Origin: Chloroflexota bacterium
GTDB lineage: Bacteria; Chloroflexota; Limnocylindria; Limnocylindrales; CSP1-4
Assembly (NCBI GenBank): GCA_017860675.1
Contig: JAGDMV010000072.1
Location: 1-8,692, forward strand
Reading direction: 5' to 3'
DNA length: 8,692 nt
The notes under the pieces were generated by a model. That model searched no databases and was not told the origin of the DNA. It saw only the letters and a list, made by a program, of their open reading frames with translations. Of the stretch, positions 1 through 6,275 are shown one piece after another. How positions within the stretch are numbered: the stretch's first letter is position 1; every line of letters begins with the position of its first letter. Position numbers and translations under genes: made by a program.

Positions 1-51
1 TGCAGCGCCGCCGAACGCCGTCGCAGTCGCCATCGATGCACCCATCTGCAT
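1..51 (-). CDS. possible 5' end of a divergent gene leaving the window (partial, uncertain)
   Basis: On the minus strand an open frame runs from a stop at 181-183 to the window edge. It offers ATG starts at 51, 45 and 33 and GTG starts at 171 and 159. From the ATG at 51 it reads MQMGASMATATAFGGAA. The stretch upstream in the same frame also looks protein-like (TAVLLVGAPGPPLPEAV), and roughly 78% of its codons end in G or C. No Shine-Dalgarno sequence is visible before any of these starts. I do not recognise the product. If it is a gene, it is divergent from the helicase-nuclease and the palindrome at 34-54 lies over its start region. The frame may equally be open by chance in such GC-rich DNA. 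Confidence 0.22.
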   Translation of the reverse strand, partial: MQMGASMATATAFGGAA

Positions 52-54
52 CGC
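34..54. repeat. palindromic repeat, copy 1
   Basis: CGATGCA (34-40) and TGCATCG (47-53) form a perfect 7-bp inverted repeat around the six-base spacer CCCATC. Eighteen of the 21 bases match the element at 184-204. The size and symmetry suit a dimeric repressor site. The binding protein is unknown. Confidence 0.55.
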
Positions 55-181
55 AGGCGAGAGAGACGAGACCGCCTCCGGGAGCGGCGGTCCCGGCGCA
101 CCGACGAGAAGGACGGCTGTGCCGTCCGGCCCGGACGCCGGGAACGGCGTCTGTGCCACCCAACCCGGCACGCCCGACCGC

Positions 182-196
182 TACGATGCGCCCAGA
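182..196 (+). promoter_or_regulatory. probable leaderless promoter (-10 element TACGAT)
   Basis: TACGAT at 182-187 has the T-A-n-n-A-T form of a -10 hexamer and ends eight bases before the ATG at 196. Transcription would therefore start at or next to the A of the start codon. There is no Shine-Dalgarno sequence before this ATG, which fits a leaderless mRNA of the kind common in high-GC phyla. No convincing -35 box is seen around 159-164. Confidence 0.5.
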
Positions 197-204
197 TGCA
201 TCGC
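184..204. repeat. palindromic repeat, copy 2, over the promoter and start codon
   Basis: CGATGC (184-189) and GCATCG (198-203) form a 6-bp inverted repeat. It shares the CCCA spacer core and the TGCATCGC right arm with copy 1, exactly 150 bp upstream. It overlaps the -10 element at 182-187 and the ATG at 196, so a protein bound here would block transcription of the helicase-nuclease gene. The similarity does not continue outside the element. Confidence 0.5.
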
Positions 205-3200
205 CTCGACGGCAAGCCCGTCTTCGCCGCGACCGACCTCGTCGGCTTCCTCGCCTGCGAGCACCTCGTCGGGCTGGAGCTGGCCGCCCTAGCCGGACTC
301 GTTCAGCGCCCCAACCGCGCCGACCCCGAGCTCGACCGGATCCGCATCCGCGGCTACGAGCACGAGCGCCGCTACCTCGCCGACCTGGAGGCCGACGGCC
401 GCCGGGCGACGCGCATCGACCCCGACGCCTACGAGGGCGACCACGCCGACCGCCTCCGCGCCCAGGCTGCCGCCACGATCGAGGCCATCCGCCGCGGCGA
501 CGACGTCATCTACCAGGCCGCCTTCTTCGACGGCCGCTGGCGCGGCCATGCCGACTTCCTGCTCCGCGTCGAGCGCGCGCCCGACGAGCCCCGCAGCCTC
601 CTCGGCGATGGCTCCTGGTCGTACGAGGTCGCCGACACCAAGCTGGCCCGCAAGACGAAGGCCTCGGCGCTGCTGCAGATCTGCTCGTACGTCGAGCAGC
701 TGACCCGGCACCAGGGCGTCCAGCCCGAGCAGATGCACGTTGCCCTCGGCGGCAGCGCGCGCACGGTTGACAGCCACCGGGTGGCCGACTACATGGCCTA
801 CTACCGGATGGTCAAGCGCGCCTTCGAGGCGCGGGTCGCGGCCGACACCGCCCGGGGCGTCCAGTACCCACCGCCCGACACCTACCCCGAGCCCGTCGAG
901 CACTGCGACGTCTGCCGCTGGGCCGCCGACTGCGCCATCCGCCGCCGTCGCGACGACGACCTCAGCCTCGTCGCCGGGATCGCCCGGCGGACGACGAAGG
1001 AGCTGAAGGAGCGCGACCTCTCGACCCGCCGCGGCCTGGCCCGCCTCTCGCTGCCAGTCGAGCCACGGCTCGAGCGGACGAGCGCGGACGCCCTCGCCCG
1101 GGTGCGCGAGCAGGCCCGCATCCAGGTGGAGGGCGAGGACGCCGGCCGGATGCTCCACGAGCGGCTGCCCCTCGAGCGCCTGCCCGACGGCTCGATCCAG
1201 CCCGACCGCGGCCTGGCCGTGTTGCCGCCGCCGAGCCCGGGCGACCTGTTCCTCGACCTGGAGGGCGACCCGTTCGCGCTCGACGACGGGATCGACTACC
1301 TGTTCGGGATCCTGGAGCCCGCAGAGGCGCACCGGGGAGGACGGGGCGCCGATCGCTGGGAGTACCGCGCCTTCTGGTCCCGCGAACCCGACGGCACCGT
1401 CACCCTGGCCGCCGAGAAGCGCGCCTTCGAGGCCACCGTCGACTTCATCATGCTGCGACTGCAGCAGGACCCCAACCTCCACGTCTACCACTACGCCAGC
1501 TACGAGCGGACCGCCCTCAGCCGCCTCATGGGCCGCCACGCCACCCGCGAGCAGGAGGTGGACGCGCTCCTGCGGGGCGGCGTGCTCGTCGACCTGTACC
1601 GGGCCGTCCGCCAGGGGATCCGGGCGAGCGTCGAGAGCTACTCGATCAAGCGCCTCGAGCCCCTCTACGGCTACGAGCGCGAGGTCGACCTGCGCGACGC
1701 CGGCAGCAGCATCGTCGCCTTCGAGACCTGGCTCGAGACGGGCGGCGAGGCCGGCACCGACGACGAGACCCTCCACCGGATCGAGCGCTACAACCGCGAC
1801 GACGTCGTCTCGACCCGGCTCCTGCGCGACTGGCTCGAGGGCCAGCGCGCCCAGCTCGAGGCAGATCTCGGCGAGCCGATCCCCCGCCCCGGCCCCGGCG
1901 AGGCGGAGCCGGGCGAGGAGCTGACCGAGCGGATCCGCCGGACCCGGGAGCTGGGCGACCGCCTGGCCGCGGGCGTCCCGGTCGACCCCGCCGAGCGCTC
2001 GCCCGAGGAGCACGGCCGCTGGCTGCTCGCCCAGCTGCTGTCGTGGCACCGGCGAGAGGACAAGGCCTTCTGGTGGCGCTACTTCTACCTCTGCTGCCTG
2101 ACCGACGAGCAGCTCGTCGACGAGCGCGAGCCGATCGGCGGGCTCGAGTACCTGGGGCCTGACGGGACGATCGCCAGGTCGGAGCTCCACCGGTTCCGGT
2201 TCACGCTCCAGGAGCACGACGTGCACGAGGGTGACGACCTGCACGACCCGGCAACCGGGGCGTCCACGGGGAGCGCCTTCTCGGTCGACGACGTCGCCGG
2301 AATCCTGGTGATCAAGCGCGGGCCGAAGCTGTGCGACGCGCCGATGCCCTCGTCGGTGATCCCGTTCCTGTACATCAACCCGCGACCGATGGAGGACAGC
2401 CTCTTCCAGATCGGGGCGTGGGTGGCGGAGCACGGGATCGATGGGGAGGGGCCTTTCCGCGCCGCCCGCGAGCTGCTCATGCGCCGCCGGCCCCGTGTCG
2501 GCCAATCCACCGGCGCCGACCTCCGTTGCCCGGGCGAGACGCCCGACGCCGCCGCCCGACGCCTCGCCCTCCGGCTCGACGCAACCTGCCTGCCGATCCA
2601 GGGTCCGCCCGGCAGCGGCAAGACCCACACCGGGGCGCGGATGATCCTCGACCTCGTCGCCGCCGGGAAGCGCGTCGGCGTCACCGCCAACAGCCACAAG
2701 GTCATCGGCAACCTGCTCGACGCCATCGTCGAGGCCGCCGAGCATGAGAAACGCCCGCCCGTCCGGCTCGGCCAGAAGCCGGCCCAGGGCGAGGACCCAA
2801 CCTGCCAGCACGCCACCTGCTACGGCGAGAACAGCAAGCTCCTGGCGGCCCTCCAGGCGAGCGAGGTCGACGTGGCCGGGGCCACCGCCTGGACCTGGTC
2901 GCGCCCGGACTTCGCCGGCGCCGTCGACGTCCTGGTCATCGACGAGGCCGGCCAGCTCAGCCTGGCCAACGCCGTCGCCGTGTCGCAGGCGGCCGCCAGC
3001 CTCGTCCTGCTCGGCGACCCCCAGCAGCTCGACCAGCCGCTCCAGGGGACCCACCCGCCCGGCGCCGAGCGGAGCGCGCTCGCCCACCTGCTCGAGGACG
3101 AGGCGACCATGCCGCCCGACCGCGGCCTCTTCCTCGAGCGCACCTGGCGGCTCCACCCCTCGATCTGCACCTACACCTCCGAGGTCTTCTACGACGGCAA

Positions 3201-3762
3201 GCTCCTCCCCCAGGCCGGCAACGAGCGCCAGGGGCTGGCGGGAGCCGGGCCTCTCGACGGGACGGGGATCCGCTTCCTGCCGGTCGAGCACGCCGGCAAC
3301 GCGACCGACTCGCCCGAGGAGGCGGCCGAGATCGCCCGGCTGGTCGGCGAGCTCCTGGCCGCCAACCCGCGCTGGGTCGACTGGGAGGGCCGCGAGCGGC
3401 CGATCCGGCCCGACGAGGTGCTGATCGTCGCCCCCTACAACGCCCACGTGGCGGAGATCCGGGCGGCCCTGCCCGGGGCGAACGCCGGCACCGTGGACAA
3501 GTTCCAGGGCCGCCAGGCGCCGATCTCGATCTACTCGATGGGCACCTCCACCCCGGAGGAGGCGCCGCGCGGCATGGAGTTCCTCTACTCGCTCAACCGC
3601 CTCAACGTCGCCACCAGCCGGGCCCGCTGCCTGACCCTGCTCGTGGCCAGCCCCGAGCTCATCCGCGTCCGCGCCCGCTCGCCGCGCCAGATGCGCCTGG
3701 CCAATGCGCTCTGCCGGCTGGTGGAGGTGGCGGAGGAGGGACCGACCGCGGCCAACCGGTAG
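196..3762 (+). CDS. TM0106-type RecB/Cas4-like nuclease fused to RNase H-like exonuclease and SF1 helicase
   Basis: This 1188-aa protein has three modules. Residues 1-250 resemble RecB/Cas4 nucleases, with D120 in GHAD, D147-T-K149, Q161-x3-Y165, and four cysteines (C21, C237, C240, C246) placed to hold a 4Fe-4S cluster. Residues 350-545 look like a YprB-type RNase H-fold exonuclease, with D354-x-E356 and Y532-N-R-D-D. After a conserved WHRRED segment (617-622), residues 795-1160 form a Upf1/Dna2-like superfamily 1 helicase: GPPGSGKT (803-810), DEAG (916-919), GDPQQL (940-945), R982/R985, a GTVDKFQG motif (1098-1105) and NVATSRAR (1137-1144). It should unwind and degrade DNA, or possibly RNA, in the cytoplasm. 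The family (TIGR03491) resembles Cas4 at its N-terminus but is not tied to CRISPR, and its role is unknown. All key motifs are intact. The ATG at 196 is chosen for its spacing to the -10 element. Confidence 0.93.
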   Translation: MHRLDGKPVFAATDLVGFLACEHLVGLELAALAGLVQRPNRADPELDRIRIRGYEHERRYLADLEADGRRATRIDPDAYEGDHADRLRAQAAATIEAIRRGDDVIYQAAFFDGRWRGHADFLLRVERAPDEPRSLLGDGSWSYEVADTKLARKTKASALLQICSYVEQLTRHQGVQPEQMHVALGGSARTVDSHRVADYMAYYRMVKRAFEARVAADTARGVQYPPPDTYPEPVEHCDVCRWAADCAIRRRRDDDLSLVAGIARRTTKELKERDLSTRRGLARLSLPVEPRLERTSADALARVREQARIQVEGEDAGRMLHERLPLERLPDGSIQPDRGLAVLPPPSPGDLFLDLEGDPFALDDGIDYLFGILEPAEAHRGGRGADRWEYRAFWSREPDGTVTLAAEKRAFEATVDFIMLRLQQDPNLHVYHYASYERTALSRLMGRHATREQEVDALLRGGVLVDLYRAVRQGIRASVESYSIKRLEPLYGYEREVDLRDAGSSIVAFETWLETGGEAGTDDETLHRIERYNRDDVVSTRLLRDWLEGQRAQLEADLGEPIPRPGPGEAEPGEELTERIRRTRELGDRLAAGVPVDPAERSPEEHGRWLLAQLLSWHRREDKAFWWRYFYLCCLTDEQLVDEREPIGGLEYLGPDGTIARSELHRFRFTLQEHDVHEGDDLHDPATGASTGSAFSVDDVAGILVIKRGPKLCDAPMPSSVIPFLYINPRPMEDSLFQIGAWVAEHGIDGEGPFRAARELLMRRRPRVGQSTGADLRCPGETPDAAARRLALRLDATCLPIQGPPGSGKTHTGARMILDLVAAGKRVGVTANSHKVIGNLLDAIVEAAEHEKRPPVRLGQKPAQGEDPTCQHATCYGENSKLLAALQASEVDVAGATAWTWSRPDFAGAVDVLVIDEAGQLSLANAVAVSQAAASLVLLGDPQQLDQPLQGTHPPGAERSALAHLLEDEATMPPDRGLFLERTWRLHPSICTYTSEVFYDGKLLPQAGNERQGLAGAGPLDGTGIRFLPVEHAGNATDSPEEAAEIARLVGELLAANPRWVDWEGRERPIRPDEVLIVAPYNAHVAEIRAALPGANAGTVDKFQGRQAPISIYSMGTSTPEEAPRGMEFLYSLNRLNVATSRARCLTLLVASPELIRVRARSPRQMRLANALCRLVEVAEEGPTAANR

Positions 3763-3764
3763 AC

Positions 3765-3798
3765 GCCCGGCCCCGCAGACGGACCCTAGGAACCGGGC
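3765..3798. terminator. inverted repeat at a convergent gene junction, weak terminator candidate
   Basis: GCCCGG (3765-3770) and CCGGGC (3793-3798) can pair across a 22-base loop between two convergent genes that are only 23 bases apart. There is no T-run. The right arm lies in the last codons of the minus-strand gene. Six G/C pairs could arise by chance here. Confidence 0.22.
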
Positions 3799-5195
3799 AG
3801 GCCCTCGGCGAGGATCTCCTCTGGGAGCCGGCTGGAGAGGAGACCGTCGTACTCGGCGTCGACAGCTCTGATGTACGTGGGCACGTCCATGCCGCGGACG
3901 GCCGCATTCCGGACCACGGCCTCGCCGACCTGGCGGCCGTTCAGCAGGAGCAGCGGGAAGTGATCGCTGATGACCTCGCGTTGCGCCTGCTCCGTGTAGT
4001 ACCCGGTCGTGACGAACGCGCCGACCCAGCCGCGCGAGAGGCGGGCAACCGTCCTGGCAAGGTCGATGCCGCCGGTCGCAGGAGCGTGATCGCCCCGGCA
4101 CTTCGCCTGGCCGAGCACGACGAGCTTCAGGCCGGCGTCGGCCGGACCGAGATCGAGGCGCCCGACGAAATCGATGCCGCCATCTCCGCCGCGCCTGGTG
4201 ATCCAGCCGCGCCGATACCGCCCGCTCTCGTTCAGGTACGTCCCGGCGATGTCCGAAGCCAACCCTTCGAAACGGTGCTCACCGACGCCGGCCCAACTCG
4301 ATCCCGTCTTGTAGTGCTCGATGACCGCGTGAAGTGCGGCAGCGGCAGGCGTTCCGGGATCCGGGCGCTGATCGGCGGGTTGAAGCACCTGATAGCGAGC
4401 GACCGATTGCCGGATGCGGTCGATGACGGCGCTCCCCTGGTCGACCCAGCGCTGCCAGTTCTCCGGCGCCAACGCCAGGCACTCCTCGAGCGTGCGCGTC
4501 GGGTCGCGACGGGCAGCGATCCACTCCCACGCGAGAGTCAGGTTCTCCGGCGCGAGATCCACCAAGGCGCAATCGAACGCGTAGTTGGCGAAGAGCCGAC
4601 CCCTGCGGTCGATCTGCGTCACCCGCTCCGCCCGCTCGAGCACACCAAGCCCGATGAACCTCCAGAACCCTTTGGCTCGACCTTCATGCACGAGCCCCTC
4701 GAAGAAGAGAAGGGGTGCTGCTCCAAGGCGGTCTTCGCGGAGGTGTGATCGGTGGCGGTCAAACTCCGCGATGATCGACCAGTTGCCGGGCACCGCATCC
4801 GGGTCGAGTCCGAGGTCGGCCTTGTTGTCACCGTAGTACCGGATGTGGCCGGCATATGGATCCAGGTCATCGTGCCAGGGCGTCCAGTCGGAACCTGCAC
4901 GATGCGGCTTCGAGGCGATGAGGATCGCAGGCCGGCGCCACCCCTCCGGCGCGCGGACTCGCACCACGGAGTTGATGCCGTGATCAAGCTGGACACGGCC
5001 GGCGCCGGCCAACCCCGACCACGGCGGCCAGCGCGTCGCGTTGAAGAGGTTCCGAATGCCGTCGATGTACTCGACCTCGGGGCCGGGGCTCGGCTTGGCG
5101 TACCGGTAGAGCTCGAAGAGCTTCACAGTCGACAAGCCAGCGCAGTCGCAACCCGGTCGGCGCGAGACATCTCGGTACTCATGGTAGCCCGGCAT
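3786..5195 (-). CDS. AspBHI/MspJI-like modification-dependent restriction endonuclease
   Basis: This 469-aa protein appears to have two domains. Residues 24-235 resemble the AspBHI N-terminal DNA-recognition domain (GHIRYYGDNK at 116-125, then GNW, then a FANYAF stretch near 202-207). The C-terminal half is Mrr-like: FEGLASDI (E310), GGDGGIDFVG (D342), then Q363-A-K365. The spacing from D342 to Q363 fits the D-x20-QxK catalytic pattern of the MspJI family. Known members cut DNA carrying 5-methyl- or hydroxymethylcytosine, which would target modified phage DNA. The substrate here is inferred, not visible. No methyltransferase is nearby, as expected for such enzymes. The start is uncertain: the first 23 residues look poorly protein-like, and a GTG at 5124-5126 (V24) sits where homology seems to begin. 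GC is lower than in the neighbours (about 63% in two 60-base lines), suggesting separate acquisition. Confidence 0.8.
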   Translation of the reverse strand: MPGYHEYRDVSRRPGCDCAGLSTVKLFELYRYAKPSPGPEVEYIDGIRNLFNATRWPPWSGLAGAGRVQLDHGINSVVRVRAPEGWRRPAILIASKPHRAGSDWTPWHDDLDPYAGHIRYYGDNKADLGLDPDAVPGNWSIIAEFDRHRSHLREDRLGAAPLLFFEGLVHEGRAKGFWRFIGLGVLERAERVTQIDRRGRLFANYAFDCALVDLAPENLTLAWEWIAARRDPTRTLEECLALAPENWQRWVDQGSAVIDRIRQSVARYQVLQPADQRPDPGTPAAAALHAVIEHYKTGSSWAGVGEHRFEGLASDIAGTYLNESGRYRRGWITRRGGDGGIDFVGRLDLGPADAGLKLVVLGQAKCRGDHAPATGGIDLARTVARLSRGWVGAFVTTGYYTEQAQREVISDHFPLLLLNGRQVGEAVVRNAAVRGMDVPTYIRAVDAEYDGLLSSRLPEEILAEGLPGS

Positions 5196-5366
5196 GCGCC
5201 CGAGACCAACTCGACGAAAGGGACGTCGGGCAACTGATGCAGCTCCTGACGGCAGGGCTCGTCCACGTCACCAGGAGCAGAAGCGACTGCCATCGAAGGT
5301 GATCCTCACCCCAAGGCTCGGGCCTCGCCGTAGCGAAGTCGCGAGTGATCGCAAGACAACCGCTCG

Positions 5367-5421
5367 ATGGGTGGCCGTGTCGGCCCGGCATGTGCCAGCG
5401 ATGTATGTCATCATGGGTGGC
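5367..5421. repeat. nine-base direct repeat upstream of the antitoxin, possible operator
   Basis: ATGGGTGGC occurs at 5367-5375 and again at 5413-5421, the second copy touching the antitoxin ATG at 5422. A short inverted pair, TGCCA (5393-5397) and TGGCA (5418-5422), also flanks the likely promoter. Ribbon-helix-helix antitoxins usually bind short repeats at their own promoter, so either could be the operator. The length is close to what chance allows. Confidence 0.3.
5409..5414 (+). promoter_or_regulatory. candidate -10 element of the toxin-antitoxin operon
   Basis: CATCAT at 5409-5414 matches four of six -10 positions and ends seven bases before the ATG at 5422, as expected for a leaderless start. 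TATGTC at 5404-5409 is an alternative. No -35 box is evident. Confidence 0.28.
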
Positions 5422-5748
5422 ATGGAGAAGACCACCGTCTACCTGACCGCCGAGCAGCGAGCGGCGCTCGCCCGGGCCGCAGCGGCGGAGGGTCGAAGCG
5501 AGGCCCGGCTCATCCGCGCCGGGATCGACGTGGTGACAGCCCGCCACCGGGCCACGGAGGCCACCCCGGCGCTCGATGGCGCTGCGGTCCCCGATCGGGC
5601 GACGGCGCCGGCTCCGCCCGCTCGACCCCGCTGGCTCACGCGCGAGGCCTTCGTGCGCGATGTCCTCCACCATCCCGCCGATGCCGCGCTCCGCGCCGAG
5701 CTGCGCGAGCTCGCCCCCGGCACGACGGACGAGGTGCCCACCCGATGA
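5422..5748 (+). CDS. vapB: ribbon-helix-helix antitoxin of a VapBC-type module
   Basis: This 108-aa protein starts with a ribbon-helix-helix DNA-binding fold: a short strand (EKTTVYL, 2-8), a first helix near 9-23 and a second near 25-40. A flexible Ala/Pro-rich linker (44-68) follows, then a C-terminal helical segment (WLTREAFVRDVLHHP, 71-85, and the following ADAALRAELREL) of the type that binds a PIN toxin. It should neutralise the downstream toxin and repress the operon. In-frame ATGs also occur at 5401 and 5413. The one at 5422 is preferred because the fold begins directly there and the spacing suits a leaderless -10. Its stop overlaps the next start as ATGA (5745-5748). RHH antitoxins pair with several toxin families, and the symbol here rests on the PIN partner. 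Confidence 0.85.
   Translation: MEKTTVYLTAEQRAALARAAAAEGRSEARLIRAGIDVVTARHRATEATPALDGAAVPDRATAPAPPARPRWLTREAFVRDVLHHPADAALRAELRELAPGTTDEVPTR
5731..5736 (+). promoter_or_regulatory. Shine-Dalgarno sequence for the linking mini-ORF
   Basis: GAGGTG at 5731-5736, inside the last codons of the antitoxin gene, lies eight bases before the ATG at 5745. This is good placement for ribosome binding and supports translation of the short frame that follows. The sequence also encodes Glu-Val of the antitoxin, so it may be fortuitous. Confidence 0.4.
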
Positions 5749-5819
5749 CCGAGCGGCGAGCCCGGCGGGTGCCCCGCACCCTGGGGGCGCGCCCAGGGGG
5801 TCGCGACGCGGCACGATGA
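5745..5819 (+). CDS. 24-codon mini-ORF linking antitoxin and toxin by two ATGA overlaps
   Basis: The frame starts in the ATGA that ends the antitoxin (5745-5748) and stops in the ATGA that starts the toxin (5816-5819). It therefore fills the gap between the two genes exactly. The peptide begins MTERRARRVPRTLGARP, has eight arginines in 24 residues and matches no domain I know. A GAGGTG ribosome site precedes it by eight bases, while the toxin start has only a G-run about 15 bases away (5794-5799). The simplest reading is a translational relay: ribosomes finishing the antitoxin re-initiate here, then at the toxin, keeping toxin output low and dependent on antitoxin synthesis. A function for the peptide itself is possible but unsupported. 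A chance frame between two genes remains an option. Confidence 0.45.
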   Translation: MTERRARRVPRTLGARPGGRDAAR

Positions 5820-6202
5820 GCGACGGCCTCGCGGACACGACCGTCTTCATCGCCCGGGAGTCCGGGCGCCCGCTGCGAGTCGAATCCCTGCCCGATCGGC
5901 TGGCCGTCTCGGTCGTCACGATCGGGGAGCTGCGGGCCGGCGTCCTCGCGGCCGCGGACCTTGCGACCCGCGACCGCCGCCTGGCCACGCTGACGGCGGC
6001 CCTCGCCCTCGAGCCGGTGCCGGTCGACGAGGAGGTGGCCAGCGCCTGGGCCCGCCTCCGGGTCAGCCTTCGCGATCTCGGCCTCCGGATGGCCGTCAAT
6101 GACTCGTGGATCGCGGCGACTGCACTCGCCCTCGGCGTCCCCGTCGTGACCCAGGACGACGACTACGTCGAGGTGCCCGGACTCCCCGTGATCCACGTCT
6201 GA
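5816..6202 (+). CDS. vapC: PIN-domain toxin ribonuclease, VapC-type
   Basis: This 128-aa protein has the normal length of VapC toxins. It carries the four acidic residues of the PIN active site in the usual contexts: D7 (ADTTVFIA), E38 (SVVTIGELRAG), D96 (MAVNDSWIAATAL) and D114 (VVTQDDDYV). These residues bind Mg2+ or Mn2+, and the family cleaves RNA, often tRNA or rRNA at specific sites. The target here cannot be told from sequence. The antitoxin lies just upstream on the same strand, with the mini-ORF between. The ATG at 5816 is chosen because the first catalytic Asp follows within seven residues, as in relatives. Residues upstream in the same frame are Ser/Pro/Arg-rich and not PIN-like. 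It appears intact and is convergent with the 489-aa gene downstream. Confidence 0.92.
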   Translation: MSDGLADTTVFIARESGRPLRVESLPDRLAVSVVTIGELRAGVLAAADLATRDRRLATLTAALALEPVPVDEEVASAWARLRVSLRDLGLRMAVNDSWIAATALALGVPVVTQDDDYVEVPGLPVIHV

Positions 6203-6237
6203 CGGCCCGCAGAGTGGTGTCTCGTTCGTCCGGGCCG
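6203..6237. terminator. inverted repeat after the toxin gene, weak terminator candidate
   Basis: CGGCCCG (6203-6209), starting directly after the toxin stop codon, can pair with CGGGCCG (6231-6237) across a 21-base loop. There is no T-run. The position, in the 73-base gap between convergent genes, fits a terminator, but the loop is long. Confidence 0.3.
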
Positions 6238-6275
6238 CTCCGAGGGCGACGCCGAGAGCAGAGAGGCCCGCCCCG

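Larger units (their letters stand above)
5196..5421. other. intergenic region between divergent genes
   Basis: These 226 bases separate the minus-strand endonuclease from the plus-strand antitoxin. I see no credible gene. Frames that cross it are extensions of neighbouring frames with arginine-rich, low-complexity translations. It should hold promoters for both directions. GGTGA-TCC-TCACC at 5298-5310 is a small inverted repeat, too short to interpret. Confidence 0.5.

Noticed and set aside
196..950. A CRISPR link suggested by the Cas4-like N-terminal nuclease.
   Set aside because: There is no repeat-spacer array and no other cas gene in the window, and this nuclease family is known to occur without CRISPR.
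289..4101. A 1270-aa open frame on the minus strand opposite the helicase-nuclease.
   Set aside because: It is the mirror of a gene whose codons end in G or C: stops are rare opposite such codons. The translation is low-complexity Gly/Ala/Val/Arg/Leu with no motif, while the plus strand carries every helicase and nuclease motif in order.
5194..5421. A 76-codon N-terminal extension of the antitoxin.
   Set aside because: The ribbon-helix-helix fold begins at the ATG at 5422. The upstream residues are Arg/Pro-rich, and the candidate promoter and repeats lie inside this stretch.
5745..5819. A frameshift splitting the toxin gene, with the mini-ORF as its lost 5' end.
   Set aside because: The toxin is full length from 5816, with the first catalytic Asp at residue 7 as usual, and the mini-ORF peptide shows no PIN sequence.
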